Shown here: one piece after another, positions 62,167-64,000 of the stretch
Position numbering within the stretch: the first letter of the stretch is position 1
Layout of the letters: the number at the start of each line of letters is the position of its first letter
Origin: Thalassotalea_F euphylliae
Lineage (GTDB): Bacteria; Pseudomonadota; Gammaproteobacteria; Enterobacterales; Alteromonadaceae
Length of the DNA: 64,000 nucleotides
Direction: 5' to 3'
NCBI RefSeq assembly: GCF_042682785.1
Contig: NZ_JBHUIB010000001.1
Span: 434,001-498,000, forward strand
Position numbers and translations under genes: made by a program
The notes under the pieces: generated by a model
Seen by the model: only the letters and a program-made list of their open reading frames with translations
Told to the model about the DNA's origin: nothing
Databases searched by the model: none

Positions 62167-63885
62167 ATGGACAGAAAGTCGGTGTCAGAAGCTGATATTA
62201 CCAGTGTTCAGTCACTCATTTTGGGTGCTGATAATGAACACATCAAAAAGGCGGTGCGTGAGGATGCGCACGATATCGTCACAAACGTTATTTCTGAAGC
62301 TGCGCAAGTTCGCCAGGAAAAAGATGGCAGCGTCTCACGTGTTTTAGCGCCTATGTTAGACAGTGCGATATCGCATGGTATTGAGAAAAACAAATCAACC
62401 TTTGTTAATGCTATGTATCCACTAGTTGGTAGCTTAGTGAGAAAATCTGTCGCAGTTTTCTTTGCCAACTTTCTCGAGAAGCTCAATTATCTCATCGAAT
62501 ACAGCTTAACGATTAAAGGACTAAAATGGCGATTTGAAGCTTGGCGACAAGGTATCCCTTTCGTTCAATATATTCTCAAGAAAACCTTTGTCTATCAGGT
62601 TGAAGATGTACTGCTGATTCATCGTGAATCTGGCACACTTTTACTTGACGTTACCTCTGAACACAGTGCTTGTAATGACCCTGCACTGACCTCTGCCATG
62701 CTAACGGCTATTAACGATTTTGTTGCTGACTCGTTCAAACAAACAGACACCGGTGGCATAGACAGTATAAAAACGCATAATTTCACGCTGGTGATTAGTA
62801 GAGCCCCTCAAGCCTTGCTGGTGGCTGCGGTGTCTGGTTTACCACCTGCTAAGCTACAGTCACAATTACAAGAAGCGAATGAAAGCATCCAGCAGGAAAT
62901 GGGGGAGCAACTTGCTGACTTCTCTGGCGACTGCGAGCCGTTTATCCAAGTTGAGCCCCTGCTAAAAAGTTGCTTATTGTCCGAAATAAATCCCAATGTA
63001 AACAAGAAGAAACCAACTAAAGCATTATTTGCGGTAGCGTTACTTTTTTGTTTTGTAAGTGTTGTCAGTTTCCGATGGTGGCAAAACCAACATGTCATCG
63101 ATACGCTAAAAAACACAGCTCCTCCCGCAGGCTGGCATGTTCAATCGGTCAAAAATGTGGGTGACAATATCCAATTATCTGTCATGCGAGATCCCGCTGC
63201 ACAATCCATTGAAGGCTGGTTAAACGAGCTTAATCTCGCAGACCAGTCTATCAAGATTCACGAAACCCCCTTTGTTTCTTTGTCACCAAAAATTGTTGAG
63301 AAGAAGGTGCAATACCACATAAAAGAGAGTAACGCCGACATAAACTATTCACTAAAAGATGAAACCATCACATTAATCGCAAACGACCATGTGATATCTG
63401 ATGAACTGCGAACAAGGCTACTTGCTACCCCGGGAATTTCCTCGGTACTTCCTGTGAAACGTGCAGCTATCAACGTAATACCCACAAACCAATACAATTC
63501 CGTTGCACAGCAAGTTGCCTTACTTAGCAAACACATTGGCAATACAACGGTATTGTTTGATGTCAAAAGTGCACAGTTAAATGCAAACGCCGCCGATGCG
63601 CTCAATGTGGTTGCACAACAATTGACGCAACTTAATGAGCTAAGCCAACAAGGCAGTATAAAACTCGGCGTTATTGTTTCTGGATACAGTGATAAAACGG
63701 GTAACCCCATGACTAATTTGACACTCAGCCAACAACGAGCGGATGCTGTCAAAGCCCAGTTAGTATTAGGCGGGGTGCCAAACGAGATTATTTACGCTGT
63801 TGGCCACGGCGAACTTCCCATTGACGCGCTTGCAGATGCTGCACGCTCAGTGGTTATTAGTTTGATTTCAGGTAACGCTCCATGA
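62167..63885 (+). CDS. Membrane protein with cytoplasmic GTPase-associated-like region and periplasmic OmpA domain
   Basis: 572 residues. A cytoplasmic N-terminal half (about 1-280) includes a helical part and, at about 143-225, VYQVEDVLLIHRESGTLLLDV followed by LTSAMLTAINDFVADSF, a pattern reminding of Roadblock/longin-like domains that bind small GTPases. One transmembrane helix (about 285-304) leads to a periplasmic part (about 315-450) and a C-terminal OmpA/MotB peptidoglycan-binding domain (about 458-570: VLFDVKSAQLN, GYSDKTGNPMTNLTLSQQRADAVKAQL). It overlaps the GTPase gene by four bases. Probably links a cytoplasmic GTPase to the cell wall. Confidence 0.82.
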   Translation: MDRKSVSEADITSVQSLILGADNEHIKKAVREDAHDIVTNVISEAAQVRQEKDGSVSRVLAPMLDSAISHGIEKNKSTFVNAMYPLVGSLVRKSVAVFFANFLEKLNYLIEYSLTIKGLKWRFEAWRQGIPFVQYILKKTFVYQVEDVLLIHRESGTLLLDVTSEHSACNDPALTSAMLTAINDFVADSFKQTDTGGIDSIKTHNFTLVISRAPQALLVAAVSGLPPAKLQSQLQEANESIQQEMGEQLADFSGDCEPFIQVEPLLKSCLLSEINPNVNKKKPTKALFAVALLFCFVSVVSFRWWQNQHVIDTLKNTAPPAGWHVQSVKNVGDNIQLSVMRDPAAQSIEGWLNELNLADQSIKIHETPFVSLSPKIVEKKVQYHIKESNADINYSLKDETITLIANDHVISDELRTRLLATPGISSVLPVKRAAINVIPTNQYNSVAQQVALLSKHIGNTTVLFDVKSAQLNANAADALNVVAQQLTQLNELSQQGSIKLGVIVSGYSDKTGNPMTNLTLSQQRADAVKAQLVLGGVPNEIIYAVGHGELPIDALADAARSVVISLISGNAP

Positions 63886-64000
63886 TGCATTTCAAAGTCT
63901 GTTTAATTGGCGCATCGGCAGTCGGCAAAACCAGTCTCGTGCGCCGCTTTGTTGATGGTATTTTTTCTGAGAAATACCTAACCACTATCGGTGTCAAAAT
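63882..64000 (+). CDS. Ras/Rab-like small GTPase (5' part only)
   Basis: The first 39 complete codons are within the window. P-loop LIGASAVGKTSLVRRF (G-x4-GKS/T) and switch I YLTTIGVK with the conserved Thr of Rab-like proteins are clear. Bacterial members of the Ras superfamily are uncommon outside MglA-type proteins. ATG overlaps the stop of the OmpA gene (ATGA), so both are translationally coupled. Remainder of the gene lies beyond the window. Confidence 0.88.
   Translation, partial: MMHFKVCLIGASAVGKTSLVRRFVDGIFSEKYLTTIGVK

Noticed and set aside
1..64000. Antiphage defence genes, CRISPR arrays, prophage or integrative element
   Set aside because: No cas, restriction, toxin-antitoxin, integrase or phage genes and no regularly spaced repeats of suitable length were found on either strand.

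Overview
The window reads as chromosomal DNA of a marine gammaproteobacterium of the Alteromonadales (Alteromonas/Glaciecola/Paraglaciecola-like). This is inferred from the enterobacterial-type gene order mlaFEDCB-ibaG-murA, the Caulobacter-type TonB receptor paired with SapC and tryptophan-halogenase-like genes, the many hybrid sensor kinases and the moderate-to-low GC. No tRNA, rRNA, CRISPR array, insertion sequence or phage gene was seen.

Layout. 1-4.9 kb: mla phospholipid-transport operon, ibaG and murA, closed by a strong terminator. 5.0-29.6 kb: a carbohydrate island. It holds a FadR-type GntR regulator, a short-chain dehydrogenase, 2-dehydro-3-deoxygalactonokinase, an SMP-30 lactonase, a cytoplasmic GH36 alpha-galactosidase, a Na+/solute symporter, SapC, a halogenase-like flavoprotein, a TonB receptor, GlpD, an orphan solute-binding protein, GlpK, GalT and GalK. 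Embedded at 13.4-16.5 kb is a small group (AGMO-like hydroxylase, AraC regulator, YhhN lysoplasmalogenase) that looks like ether-lipid cleavage. 29.8-35.3 kb: an operon of glutaryl-CoA dehydrogenase, a fused 2-oxoacid dehydrogenase E1 and a malonyltransferase-like protein, with a divergent LysR. 35.3-44.8 kb: a cadherin-repeat lipoprotein, two spondin-domain secreted proteins with a two-component system, a MarR-GNAT fusion and an Aer-like chemoreceptor. 45-52 kb: an operon of giant hybrid kinase, periplasmic binding protein and outer-membrane porin. 52.3-56.8 kb: an EF-hand protein divergent from glrK-qseG-glrR. 56.9-61.4 kb: a second giant hybrid kinase and a TlpA-like thioredoxin. 61.6-64 kb: coiled-coil protein, OmpA-domain membrane protein and a Rab/Ras-like GTPase cut by the window end.

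How the parts may work together. A cytoplasmic alpha-galactosidase with a small-solute symporter, galactose genes and glycerol kinase/dehydrogenase suggests use of an alpha-galactosyl-glycerol, for example the red-algal solute floridoside. A 15-bp palindrome (ATTTATA-N-TATAAAT, perfect or with one or two mismatches) lies upstream of the alpha-galactosidase/symporter pair, galTK, glpD and glpK, which would tie galactose and glycerol genes to one regulator. Other regulatory structure read directly from the sequence: two GlrR-type boxes ((T/C)GTC-N10-GACA) and a sigma-54-like promoter in front of the EF-hand gene; a 22-bp perfect inverted repeat made of two MarR-like operators in front of the MarR-GNAT gene; 11-bp tandem repeats before the spondin/two-component operon; and a hairpin that buries the ribosome-binding site of that operon's response regulator. 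The most system-like unknown is the coiled-coil/OmpA/GTPase operon at the right edge.
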